DNA from: Streptomyces sp. WAC 01529
GTDB taxonomy: Bacteria; Actinomycetota; Actinomycetes; Streptomycetales; Streptomycetaceae
NCBI RefSeq assembly: GCF_003945545.1
Contig: NZ_CP029617.1
Coordinates: forward strand, 6,227,001 to 6,291,000
DNA: 64,000 bases
Direction of reading: 5' to 3'
Part shown: piece by piece, positions 1-7,768 of the stretch
How positions within the stretch are numbered: the stretch's first letter is position 1
Layout: every line of letters starts with the position of its first letter
The notes under the pieces: generated by a model
Seen by the model: only the letters and a program-made list of their open reading frames with translations
Told to the model about the DNA's origin: nothing
The model's database searches: none
Made by a program: the position numbers and the translations under genes

Positions 1-1
1 C

Positions 2-1099
2 ACCAGCGACCCCGTCTCCGCCAAGGGCGCCCAGGGCGGCTGGGTGCGTACCAGTGACGGGCTCGTCATGGCCAATCAGGCGGACGCCGCCCACCTGGTC
101 TTCCCGTGCAACGACCATCCTTCGGACAAGGCGGCCTTCACGTTCCGTGTGACGGCCCCCAAGGGGCTCACCGCCGTCGCCAATGGCCTGCCGGTCGGCA
201 GGACCCGCCACGACGGCGGGGCCGCCACGTGGGCTTACCGCACCCACCACCCCATGGCGACCGAGCTGGCACAGGTGGCGATCGGCCGCTCCAGCGTGGT
301 GCACCGCGAGGGCCCCAACGGCCTTCCCGTACGCGATGTGGTGCCCACCAAGGACCGCGAGATCCTGGAGCGCTGGCTCAAGAAGACGCCCGGCCAGATC
401 GACTGGATGGAGCGGAAGGTCGGCCGCTACCCCTTCGAGACCTACGGCGTCCTTGTGGCCGACGCGCAGACCGGGTTCGAACTGGAGACACAGACGCTCT
501 CTCTCTTCGAGAGAGAGATCTTCACCCGCCCCGAGTACCCGGAGTGGTACATCGACTCGATCATGGTGCATGAGCTGGCGCACCAGTGGTTCGGCGACAG
601 CGTCAGCCCGCGCTCCTGGTCGGACCTCTGGCTCAACGAAGGCCATGCCACCTGGTACGAGGCGCTCTTCGCCGAGGAGAAGGCGAAGCGGCCCCTGAAG
701 GACCGGATGCGCGAGGCCTACCGCCGGTCGGACAGCTGGCGCGCCGCGGGCGGCCCGCCCGCCAAGCCCAAGGAGCCGGCCCCGGGGAAGAAGATCAGCA
801 TCTTCCGGCCGGTCGTGTACGACGGAAGCGCCCTGGTGCTCTACGCGCTGCGCCAGGAGATCGGGCACCGCGCGTTCGACCGCCTAGAGCGTCAGTGGGT
901 CCAGATCTACCGCGACGGCAACGCCACCACCGCCGACTTCGTGCGGCTCGCCTCGCGGAACGCCGGGCGTGACCTGAGCGGGTTCTTCGACGCCTGGCTG
1001 TACGGGGCGAAGACGCCTCCCATGCCGGGCCACCCGGACTGGCGCACGGCGGCTCCGGAAGGGAAAGCCCTGGAAGGGAAAGTCCCGGAAGGGAAATAA
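2..1099 (+). CDS. M1 family zinc metallopeptidase (aminopeptidase N-like), 3' part
   Basis: The gene runs in from the left edge; the reading frame is open from base 2 and 365 residues are visible. It carries the gluzincin signature: HELAH (bases 569-583), and 18 residues later the third zinc ligand Glu in NEGH (codon 638-640). The region where aminopeptidase N has GAMEN reads GFELETQ here, as in many actinobacterial secreted M1 peptidases. The domain would remove N-terminal residues from peptides, probably outside the cell, but the signal peptide lies outside the window. The C-terminus ends in a short repeated EGK tail (ALEGK-VPEGK). A GTG at 44 is in frame but is not a real start, because homology-like sequence continues upstream. 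Family assignment is firm; substrate is unknown. Confidence 0.9.
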   Translation, partial: TSDPVSAKGAQGGWVRTSDGLVMANQADAAHLVFPCNDHPSDKAAFTFRVTAPKGLTAVANGLPVGRTRHDGGAATWAYRTHHPMATELAQVAIGRSSVVHREGPNGLPVRDVVPTKDREILERWLKKTPGQIDWMERKVGRYPFETYGVLVADAQTGFELETQTLSLFEREIFTRPEYPEWYIDSIMVHELAHQWFGDSVSPRSWSDLWLNEGHATWYEALFAEEKAKRPLKDRMREAYRRSDSWRAAGGPPAKPKEPAPGKKISIFRPVVYDGSALVLYALRQEIGHRAFDRLERQWVQIYRDGNATTADFVRLASRNAGRDLSGFFDAWLYGAKTPPMPGHPDWRTAAPEGKALEGKVPEGK

Positions 1100-1288
1100 C
1101 TTCCTGGCCGTCGGAAAACGCGGATGACGAGACGGGCCGTGTCGTGCAAACATCGTCAGGTCGACGGCGCGACCGGTCCGGGCCCGGGAATCTCCGGGCC
1201 GCCCCGTGCGTTGTCGACTGTGACGGATCAGGCATCACGCTTCACGCCTCCGTCCGCATTCCCATCGACGTATCGACGTAAGGAACCA

Positions 1289-2779
1289 ATGACCTCCTCT
1301 TCTTCCCCTTCCCAGGACGCACAGAGCTTCGCGCAGAACTACCCCGAAGGTCTTCGGGCCGATGCCCTGATGGAAGAGGACGTCGCCTGGAGCCACGAGA
1401 TCGACGGAGAGCGGGACGGCGATCAGCTCGACCGCTCCGAGCGCGCGGCTCTGCGCCGCGTCGCCGGACTCTCCACCGAGCTCGAGGACGTCACCGAGGT
1501 CGAGTACCGACAGCTCCGTCTGGAGCGTGTGGTGCTCGTCGGCGTGTGGACCTCCGGGACGGTTGACGATGCGGAGAACTCCCTCGCCGAGCTGGCCGCT
1601 CTCGCGGAGACCGCGGGCGCGCTCGTGCTCGACGGCGTCATCCAGCGCCGCGACAAGCCGGACCCGGCGACGTACATCGGCTCCGGCAAGGCCCTGGAGC
1701 TGCGCGACATCGTGCTCGAGACCGGAGCCGACACCGTCGTGTGCGACGGTGAGCTGAGCCCCGGCCAGCTGATCCACCTCGAAGACGTCGTCAAGGTCAA
1801 GGTGGTCGACAGGACCGCCCTGATCCTCGACATCTTCGCCCAGCACGCCAAGTCCCGAGAGGGCAAGGCACAGGTCGCCCTCGCGCAGATGCAGTACATG
1901 CTGCCGAGGCTCCGCGGCTGGGGTCAGTCGCTCTCCCGTCAGATGGGTGGCGGCGGCGGTGGCGGCATGGCCACCCGTGGCCCCGGTGAGACGAAGATCG
2001 AGACGGACCGGCGACGGATCCGCGAGAAGATGGCGAAGATGCGCCGGGAGATCGCGGAGATGAAGACGGGCCGCGACATCAAGCGGCAGGAGCGCCGTCG
2101 CAACAAGGTGCCTTCGGTCGCGATCGCCGGTTATACGAACGCGGGCAAGTCCTCGCTCCTCAACCGCCTCACGGGCGCGGGCGTCCTGGTGGAGAACTCG
2201 CTGTTCGCCACCCTCGACCCGACCGTGCGCCGGGCCGAGACGCCGAGCGGCCGGGTCTACACCCTGGCCGACACGGTCGGGTTTGTACGGCACCTGCCGC
2301 ACCACCTCGTCGAGGCGTTCCGCTCCACGATGGAGGAGGTCGGCGACTCCGACCTGATCCTGCACGTGGTGGACGGTTCGCACCCGGTGCCGGAGGAGCA
2401 GCTGGCCGCCGTGCGCGAGGTGATCAGGGACGTCGGCGCCACCGACGTACGCGAGATCGTGGTGATCAACAAGGCGGACGCCGCGGACCCGCTGGTCCTC
2501 CAGCGGCTGCTGCGCAACGAGAAGCACGCGATCGCGGTCTCCGCGCGCACCGGCGCCGGCATCGCCGAGCTTCTCGCGCTCATCGACACCGAGCTGCCGC
2601 GGCCCGAGGTCGAGATCGAGGCCCTCGTTCCGTACACGCACGGCCAGCTCATCTCGCGCGCACACGCCGAGGGCGAGGTGCTCTCCGAGGAGCACACCGG
2701 CGACGGCACCCTGCTCAAGGCGCGGGTGCACGAGGAGCTTGCCGCGGATCTGAGTCCGTACGTGCCCGCCGCGCGCTGA
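1289..2779 (+). CDS. hflX: HflX, ribosome-splitting GTPase
   Basis: 496-residue HflX-family GTPase. It has the N-terminal HflX domain, a glycine-rich linker (GGGGGGGMATRGPGETK) and a coiled basic stretch. The G domain shows G1 GYTNAGKSS, the G2 region DPTVRR, G3 DTVGF and G4 NKAD. Family members bind the 50S subunit and split stalled or stress-inactivated 70S ribosomes. The ATG at 1289 is chosen because AAGGA (1280-1284) lies 4 nt upstream and the length fits the family; the frame is open upstream to 1124, but that part looks non-coding. It is monocistronic, followed by a strong hairpin and a convergent protease gene. Confidence 0.95.
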   Translation: MTSSSSPSQDAQSFAQNYPEGLRADALMEEDVAWSHEIDGERDGDQLDRSERAALRRVAGLSTELEDVTEVEYRQLRLERVVLVGVWTSGTVDDAENSLAELAALAETAGALVLDGVIQRRDKPDPATYIGSGKALELRDIVLETGADTVVCDGELSPGQLIHLEDVVKVKVVDRTALILDIFAQHAKSREGKAQVALAQMQYMLPRLRGWGQSLSRQMGGGGGGGMATRGPGETKIETDRRRIREKMAKMRREIAEMKTGRDIKRQERRRNKVPSVAIAGYTNAGKSSLLNRLTGAGVLVENSLFATLDPTVRRAETPSGRVYTLADTVGFVRHLPHHLVEAFRSTMEEVGDSDLILHVVDGSHPVPEEQLAAVREVIRDVGATDVREIVVINKADAADPLVLQRLLRNEKHAIAVSARTGAGIAELLALIDTELPRPEVEIEALVPYTHGQLISRAHAEGEVLSEEHTGDGTLLKARVHEELAADLSPYVPAAR

Positions 2780-2813
2780 CGGCGGCCGCGACGGACAAGC
2801 GCCGTCGGACAAG

Positions 2814-2875
2814 TGACATGGCGAAGGCCCGCCAGGCCCGCCCCCTCTCGTAGGGGGCGGGCCTTCGCCATGTCA
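2814..2875. terminator. Bidirectional terminator between hflX and a convergent protease gene
   Basis: A perfect 20-bp inverted repeat (2814-2833 with 2856-2875). Inside the left half is a second possible arm (AGGCCCGCCCC, 2834-2844) that can pair with part of the same right arm, so two alternative stems exist. It sits between two converging stop codons (2779 and 2892) and can serve both strands. Confidence 0.85.
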
Positions 2876-2891
2876 GGTATGTGCCGCGCGG

Positions 2892-4112
2892 CTACCGCGA
2901 GCCGTACTTCTTGCTCATCATGTCGTAGACCCGCTCGGCGCCCTCGCCCAGCTGCGGTCCCGCGAGCCAGGTGTTCTCGGCCGGACCGATGGAGGTGTTG
3001 GACACCAGCTCGGTCTTGTCGCCCACCATGCGGAACCAGCCGCCGCCGGACGAGCCACCGGTCATGGTGCAGCCGATGCGGTACATCGTCGGCAGCGACG
3101 GCGACAGCGAGAGACGGCCGGGCTTGTCCACGCACTTGTGCATCATCAGGCCGTTGTACGGGGGAGCGGCCGGGTAGCCCCAGGCGCCCATCGAACTCAC
3201 GCTGGGCGCGGACGGAGTCGAGAAGTCGACATCGAGAGCGTTGCCGACGGTCTCCTCCAGGGACTTGCCGCCCTGCTCCGGCTTCACGTGCATCACGGCG
3301 TAGTCATGCGTCGCGCCCGCGCCGCCCGTCGGACCGCCTTCGTTGATCCACTCGTTGGAGGTGGAGACCCAGTCCGCCCAGTACTGGCCGTAGGGGGCTA
3401 TCTCCTGCGGGGCCGCGTTGCCCAGCTCGGCCTCGGACTTGCCGAGGTCGTTGTAGGAGGGCACGAAGGCGATGTTGCGGTACCAGCCGCCCTCCTTGCC
3501 GGCGTGCACACAGTGGCCCGCGGTCCACACGAGGTTGGACTTGCCGGGGTTGCGCGGGTCCTTCACGACGGTGCCGGAGCAGACCATCGAACCCTCGGGG
3601 GAGTCGAAGAAGATCTTGCCGACCGGGGCGGCGTTCTCGTGGTACGGCGTCTTCTCGGGCTTGGCCTGGACCGGCGTCGGCTCGGGATCGGTCGCGCCCT
3701 GGTCGGCGGCGGCGTCCTTCGTGGCGATCGTCTTCTTCGGGTCCTTGGCCTTCTGCATCCGCTCGGGCTTCCAGAGCCCGGCGATGACGGGGTTGACGAA
3801 GTCCTTGGACTCGCGCAGCCAGTCGTCCTTGTCCCAGTTCTTCCAGGCGCCGTTCTTCCACTTGTCCGGGTCGATGCCGTGCTCCTTGAGCCTGTCGGCG
3901 AGGTCGCCGGGCAGCTTGGAGTCGGCACCCTCGGAACCGGCGTTCGAACCGTCGGCTCCCTGGGAGGCGGCGCTGTCCGACTGGTCGGACGCCTTGTCGT
4001 CGCTGGGACCGCAGGCCGTGGCGGTGAGCGCCAGAGCCGCGGCGAGCCCGGTGGCGGCGAGTGCGACGCGCCGCCCACGGCTGCGCGCGAACGGCGCGCG
4101 AGTGGAACGCAT
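2892..4112 (-). CDS. Trypsin-like serine protease, probable lipoprotein (paralog A)
   Basis: 406 residues. The N-terminus has a basic start, a hydrophobic core and LTATAC ending at Cys34, which suggests a lipoprotein, although the lipobox is imperfect (Ala at -3). A Ser/Asp/Gly-rich linker and a Trp/Lys-rich module (DKWKNGAWKNWDKDDW, about residues 83-98) come before the protease fold. The catalytic triad is His200 (TAGHC), Asp270 (HDYAV) and Ser355 (GGSSGGGW). The domain most resembles S1/V8-type peptidases of actinobacteria and should act outside the membrane. The ATG at 4112 follows a GGGGG ribosome site. It lies directly downstream of a close paralog on the same strand, separated by a hairpin, so each gene probably has its own promoter. 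The substrate cannot be told. Confidence 0.85.
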   Translation of the reverse strand: MRSTRAPFARSRGRRVALAATGLAAALALTATACGPSDDKASDQSDSAASQGADGSNAGSEGADSKLPGDLADRLKEHGIDPDKWKNGAWKNWDKDDWLRESKDFVNPVIAGLWKPERMQKAKDPKKTIATKDAAADQGATDPEPTPVQAKPEKTPYHENAAPVGKIFFDSPEGSMVCSGTVVKDPRNPGKSNLVWTAGHCVHAGKEGGWYRNIAFVPSYNDLGKSEAELGNAAPQEIAPYGQYWADWVSTSNEWINEGGPTGGAGATHDYAVMHVKPEQGGKSLEETVGNALDVDFSTPSAPSVSSMGAWGYPAAPPYNGLMMHKCVDKPGRLSLSPSLPTMYRIGCTMTGGSSGGGWFRMVGDKTELVSNTSIGPAENTWLAGPQLGEGAERVYDMMSKKYGSR

Positions 4113-4234
4113 GGTGCTGTTACCCCCGATGGGACGTGTGTGTGCGAGACGCCGTGAGGGCGATCCCGCAGAATTGCCATGTACGTGTCATGCATGGATC
4201 CGAAGAGTCCGGAAACCGTGTTGACACAACACCC

Positions 4235-4258
4235 CACTATGCCTGTGAGGTTGGGGAC
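4235..4258 (-). promoter_or_regulatory. Conserved upstream element of protease paralog A
   Basis: This 24-bp block matches 5682-5705 at 21 of 24 positions. On the minus strand it reads GTCCCCAAC, six variable bases, then GGCATAGTG. It lies 123 nt before the start codon (134 nt for the paralog). The shared position and spacing suggest a promoter or activator site common to both protease genes; CATAGT/TAGTG may be the -10. Which sigma factor reads it is unknown. Confidence 0.5.
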
Positions 4259-4263
4259 GAACG

Positions 4264-4300
4264 GCGGCGGGGTCGTGAAGGTTTCCGGCGACCCCGCCGC
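4264..4300 (-). terminator. Hairpin terminator after protease paralog B
   Basis: A 12-bp perfect stem (4264-4275 with 4289-4300) with a 13-nt loop, 7 nt past the stop codon of the upstream minus-strand protease gene. It has no T run, which is usual in Streptomyces. Confidence 0.7.
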
Positions 4301-4306
4301 GGCTGG

Positions 4307-5548
4307 TCACTGGCCGGCGAACTTCTTGCTCACCGCGCCGTAGACGCCCTTGGCCTCCTTGCCCAGGCGCGGACCGGCCAGCCAGCCCGCCGACACCGGA
4401 CCGATGGAGGTGTTCGACACCAGGGCGGGCTTGCCGTCCTTGCCCTGGGCGACCCAGCCGCCGCCGGACGAACCGCCGGTCATGGTGCAGCCGATGCGGT
4501 ACATCGTCGGGTCGGGCTTGGTGAGCGAGAGCCGGCCCGGCTTGTCGCCGCACTGGAACAGCTTCTGGCCGTCGAAGGGCGGCGCCGCCGGGTAGCCGGT
4601 GGCCGTCATGGTCTTGATCTGGGGTACCGCGGGGGCGTTGAAGTCCACCGGGAGCGCCGAACCGACGGTCTCCTCGAGCGACTTGCCCTCGCTGCCCTTC
4701 TCGGGCTTCACGTGCATGACGGCGAAGTCGTACGGCGCGCCCTTGCCGCCCGTCGGACCGCCCTGCTCGATCCACTGGTCGGAGGTCTGCGCCCAGTCCC
4801 CCCACCAGACGCCGTACGGAGCGACCTCTTCCTTGGGGGCGTTCCGCAGCTCCTCGGCGGACTTGCCGCTGTTGTTGTACGAGGGGACGAAGACCATGTT
4901 GCGGTACCAGCCGCCCTTGGCGCCCGCGTGCACGCAGTGGCCCGCCGTCCACACCATGTTGGACTTGCCGGGGTGGGCCGGGTCCTTGACGACGGTCGCG
5001 GAGCAGACCATCGAGCCCTCGGGGCCGTCGAAGAAGAGCTTGCCCGACTCGGCGGCCCGGTCGTGGTACGGCGCCTGCACGGCGGCCGCCTCCACGGGCT
5101 CCGGCGTCGGATCGGTGACGCCCTGGTCACCGGAGATGTCGTTGTCGTCGACGCTCCGGTCCGGGTTCTTGTCGGCGTCCCGCATCCGGTCCGAGTCCCA
5201 CAGGTCCTCGATGATCGGGTTGACGTAGTCGCCGGCCTCGCGCAGCCAGTCGTCCTTGTCCCAGTTCTTCCAGGCGCCGTTCTTCCACTTGTCCAGGTCG
5301 ATCCCGTGCTCCTTGAGCCGGTCCTGGAGGTCCCCGGGTATCTGGATCTTGTCGTCGCCGGAGCCGCCCCCGCTCTCACCGGGCTGCGCCGACGAGGAGT
5401 CGCCACCGGCGTTGTCCTCACTGGGGCCGCAGGCCGTGGCGGTCAGTACGAGCGCCGCGCCGAGCGCCACCGAGGCCGCCAAGGGGGAGGTTCGGGTGCG
5501 CGCGCTCCTCCCACTGCGGGCGGTGAAGAGCGGACGTATGGGTCGCAT
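4307..5548 (-). CDS. Trypsin-like serine protease, probable lipoprotein (paralog B)
   Basis: 413 residues from the ATG at 5548, which follows AGGGGGAA at good spacing; the frame extends to 5620 but that part has no protein-like features. It has the same layout as its downstream neighbour: a basic start, a hydrophobic stretch ending LTATAC, a Gly/Ser/Asp linker, the DKWKNGAWKNWDKDDW module, then a trypsin fold with His in TAGHC, Asp in YDFAV and Ser in GGSSGGGW. The two proteins are tandem duplicates that have diverged mainly in the linkers. Expected location is the outer face of the membrane or cell wall. The function of the Trp/Lys module is not known to me; it could bind the wall or act as a pro-region. 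Confidence 0.85.
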   Translation of the reverse strand: MRPIRPLFTARSGRSARTRTSPLAASVALGAALVLTATACGPSEDNAGGDSSSAQPGESGGGSGDDKIQIPGDLQDRLKEHGIDLDKWKNGAWKNWDKDDWLREAGDYVNPIIEDLWDSDRMRDADKNPDRSVDDNDISGDQGVTDPTPEPVEAAAVQAPYHDRAAESGKLFFDGPEGSMVCSATVVKDPAHPGKSNMVWTAGHCVHAGAKGGWYRNMVFVPSYNNSGKSAEELRNAPKEEVAPYGVWWGDWAQTSDQWIEQGGPTGGKGAPYDFAVMHVKPEKGSEGKSLEETVGSALPVDFNAPAVPQIKTMTATGYPAAPPFDGQKLFQCGDKPGRLSLTKPDPTMYRIGCTMTGGSSGGGWVAQGKDGKPALVSNTSIGPVSAGWLAGPRLGKEAKGVYGAVSKKFAGQ

Positions 5549-5932
5549 CGTGAGATTCCCCCTGGCTTCGAGAACGTTCGGAAGTGCTGGACATCCGGGC
5601 GCGGAACACCCGTCGCACACCGGCGCGGAACCCCCGAGGATCGGGGGAGCGGCGCACCTGTCGCTGGTGAGCGGCCCCCCACACTATGCCGGTGCCGTTG
5701 GGGACGGCCGACGGAAGGGCAACGGTTCCGTCACGGCAAGGATCTTCCGATAACCCGTGCTCCTCCGGGGTCACGATCGTTGGTACGTACGGGGGAGGCG
5801 CGTCCTGCGTTCATCTCCCCTGCCAATTCGCCCGCGCGGTCGACCGCATGAGGCTTCTCGGAGCCCTCCTCGGAGGCGTACGGGAGCTCCACCGGACCGG
5901 ACGCGCCCGTCCCCAGCGGGAGGACCACAGTC
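5549..5932. other. Divergent intergenic region: protease B / siderophore operon
   Basis: 384 bp with no gene. It contains the conserved protease promoter element at 5682-5705 (minus strand). I looked for a DmdR/IdeR iron box (TTAGGTTAGGCTCACCTAA-like) serving the siderophore operon on the right and did not find one. The ribosome site of the first siderophore gene (GGGAGGA, 5918-5924) is at the right end. Confidence 0.6.
5682..5705 (-). promoter_or_regulatory. Conserved upstream element of protease paralog B
   Basis: Copy of the element at 4235-4258 (21 of 24 positions identical), 134 nt before the start codon at 5548. See that entry for the reading on the minus strand. Confidence 0.5.
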
Positions 5933-7669
5933 GTGGCCGTGACCGAGCCTGCGCCCGCGGCGGTGTCCGCGGCATGTTCCGTAACGCGGTCCGGGGAGCC
6001 TGCGCAGGCCCCGGTGCCAGGGCAGGCTGCTTCACCCGGCCAGGCCCCGGTGCTCGGGCAGGCCGCTTCGCCCGGGCTGCCCGCGTCGCCCGAGCAGGCC
6101 GCGTCCGCCATGCAAGAGGGGATTCTGCGGAGGCAGTCGGCGCGCGAATCGGCGGCCCGCACCTACGCGCGAGCCCTGCCGATCGTGCCCGTACGAGCCC
6201 GCGGCATGACCATCGAAGGTGCAGACGGGCGCCGCTATCTCGACTGCCTCTCGGGCGCCGGGACCCTGGCCCTCGGCCACAACCACCCCGTGGTGCTCGA
6301 AGCGATCAGGAAGGTCCTCGACTCGGGGGCGCCCCTGCACGTCCTCGACCTGGCCACGCCTGTCAAGGACGACTTCACCACCGAGCTGTTCAGCACACTG
6401 CCGCGCGGCCTCGCCGAGCGCGCGCGGATCCAGTTCTGCGGCCCCGCCGGGACGGACGCCGTGGAGGCCGCGCTGAAACTGGTCCGCGCGGCCACCGGAC
6501 GCGACGGCATGCTGGCCTTCACCGGCGCCTACCACGGCATGACGGCCGGGGCGCTCGAAGCATCCGGCGGCGCCCGGGACGTACGCGTCACACGCCTCCC
6601 CTTTCCGCAGGACTACCGCTGCCCGTTCGGCCTCGGCGGCTCGGACAGCGCCGAACTCTCCGCCCGCTGGACCGAGAGCCTCCTGGACGACACCAAGTCG
6701 GGCGTACCGACCCCGGCAGGCATGATCCTCGAACCCGTCCAGGGCGAGGGCGGAGTCCTTCCGGCGCCCGACGCCTGGCTGCGCCGGATGCGTGAGATCA
6801 CCGCCGCGCGCGGGATCCCGCTCATCGCGGACGAGGTGCAGACGGGCGTCGGACGCACCGGCGCCTTCTGGGCCGTCGAGCACAGCGGTGTCGTCCCGGA
6901 CGTGATGGTGCTCTCCAAGGCGATCGGCGGCAGCCTTCCGCTCGCTGTCGTGATCTACCGCGACGACCTCGACGTCTGGCCTCCCGGCGCCCACGCGGGC
7001 ACCTTCCGCGGCAACCAGCTCGCCATGGCCGCGGGCGCCGCGACCCTCGCCTACGTCCGTGCGAACGGCCTCGCCGAACGTGCCGCCACCCTCGGCGCCC
7101 GCATGCTCGCCCAACTCCGCTCGCTCGCCGCGGCCCACCCCTGCGTCGGCGAGGTGCGCGGCCGGGGTCTGATGCTGGGCGTCGAACTGGTCGAGCCGGT
7201 CGGTGCTGCTGGAGGCAGCGAAGGCAGCGAAGGCAGCGCGGGCAGCGCAGGCACCGCAGCCAGCCGGGGTGAGGACTTTGAGGGCTCCCCGTGCACCAGC
7301 GGCGAGGACGCCGGCGGGGCGGTGTCCGGTCAGGCGGGGCCCGGGCGGGTGGTGTCCGGGCAGGCGGGGCCTGGCCAGGCGGTGCCCGGTCACGCCGTGT
7401 CCGCTCAGACGCCCACCGCGCACGATCCGGGCGCCGGAGCCATGGGTACTCTGCCGAGCACCACCCGCCCTTGCCCTCCGGCCCCCCAACTGGCCGCTGC
7501 CGTGCAGCGCGAGTGCCTGCGCCGCGGGCTCATCGTCGAACTCGGCGGCCGCCACTCCAGCGTCGTACGTCTCCTTCCTCCCCTGACCATCACCGACGAA
7601 CAGGCGGCCGCGGTCCTCGACCGTCTCGCCGACGCGCTGGCCACCGCGGCGCGTTCCCACCACGGATAG
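5933..7669 (+). CDS. Class III PLP aminotransferase, diaminobutyrate--2-oxoglutarate type (siderophore operon)
   Basis: 578 residues from a GTG with GGGAGGA 8 nt upstream. The core is a class III aminotransferase like the 2,4-diaminobutyrate transaminases (GAGTLALGHNHP, GPAGTDAVEAALK, AYHGMT, DEVQTGVGRTG, and the PLP lysine in LSKAIGG). It probably makes the diamine backbone of the siderophore. Two parts are unusual: a Pro/Gln/Ala-rich N-terminal leader of about 60 residues with GQAASPGQ-type repeats, and an insertion of about 95 residues (about 421-517) just after GVELVEP that is rich in Gly, Ser and SGQAGPG repeats. The fold resumes at QLAAAVQREC. Four siderophore genes follow on the same strand. 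The exact amino-acid substrate is inferred. Confidence 0.85.
   Translation: MAVTEPAPAAVSAACSVTRSGEPAQAPVPGQAASPGQAPVLGQAASPGLPASPEQAASAMQEGILRRQSARESAARTYARALPIVPVRARGMTIEGADGRRYLDCLSGAGTLALGHNHPVVLEAIRKVLDSGAPLHVLDLATPVKDDFTTELFSTLPRGLAERARIQFCGPAGTDAVEAALKLVRAATGRDGMLAFTGAYHGMTAGALEASGGARDVRVTRLPFPQDYRCPFGLGGSDSAELSARWTESLLDDTKSGVPTPAGMILEPVQGEGGVLPAPDAWLRRMREITAARGIPLIADEVQTGVGRTGAFWAVEHSGVVPDVMVLSKAIGGSLPLAVVIYRDDLDVWPPGAHAGTFRGNQLAMAAGAATLAYVRANGLAERAATLGARMLAQLRSLAAAHPCVGEVRGRGLMLGVELVEPVGAAGGSEGSEGSAGSAGTAASRGEDFEGSPCTSGEDAGGAVSGQAGPGRVVSGQAGPGQAVPGHAVSAQTPTAHDPGAGAMGTLPSTTRPCPPAPQLAAAVQRECLRRGLIVELGGRHSSVVRLLPPLTITDEQAAAVLDRLADALATAARSHHG
7201..7485 (+). repeat. Low-complexity repeat insertion within the aminotransferase gene
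   Basis: Degenerate tandem units (AGCGAAGGC/AGCGCGGGC triplet-like, then several copies of GGTCAGGCGGGGCC-like 15-30 nt units) are read in frame as Gly/Ser- and SGQAGPG-rich sequence. They interrupt the small C-terminal domain of the aminotransferase without breaking the frame. Confidence 0.7.
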
Positions 7670-7768
7670 CCAAGACGGATCCGGGCTGCCCCGGCGCTCG
7701 TGAGACGCCGGGTACGCCCCGGCTCCCGTCGCCACACGGAGCCCGAACAACCTCACAAGGAACCCCTC

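Noticed and set aside
4218..4232. GTGTTG-ACA-CAACAC inverted repeat and TTGACA before protease A
   Set aside because: The TTGACA is on the plus strand where no gene starts, and no -10 follows at 16-18 nt; the inverted repeat may be an operator but is not shared by the paralog.
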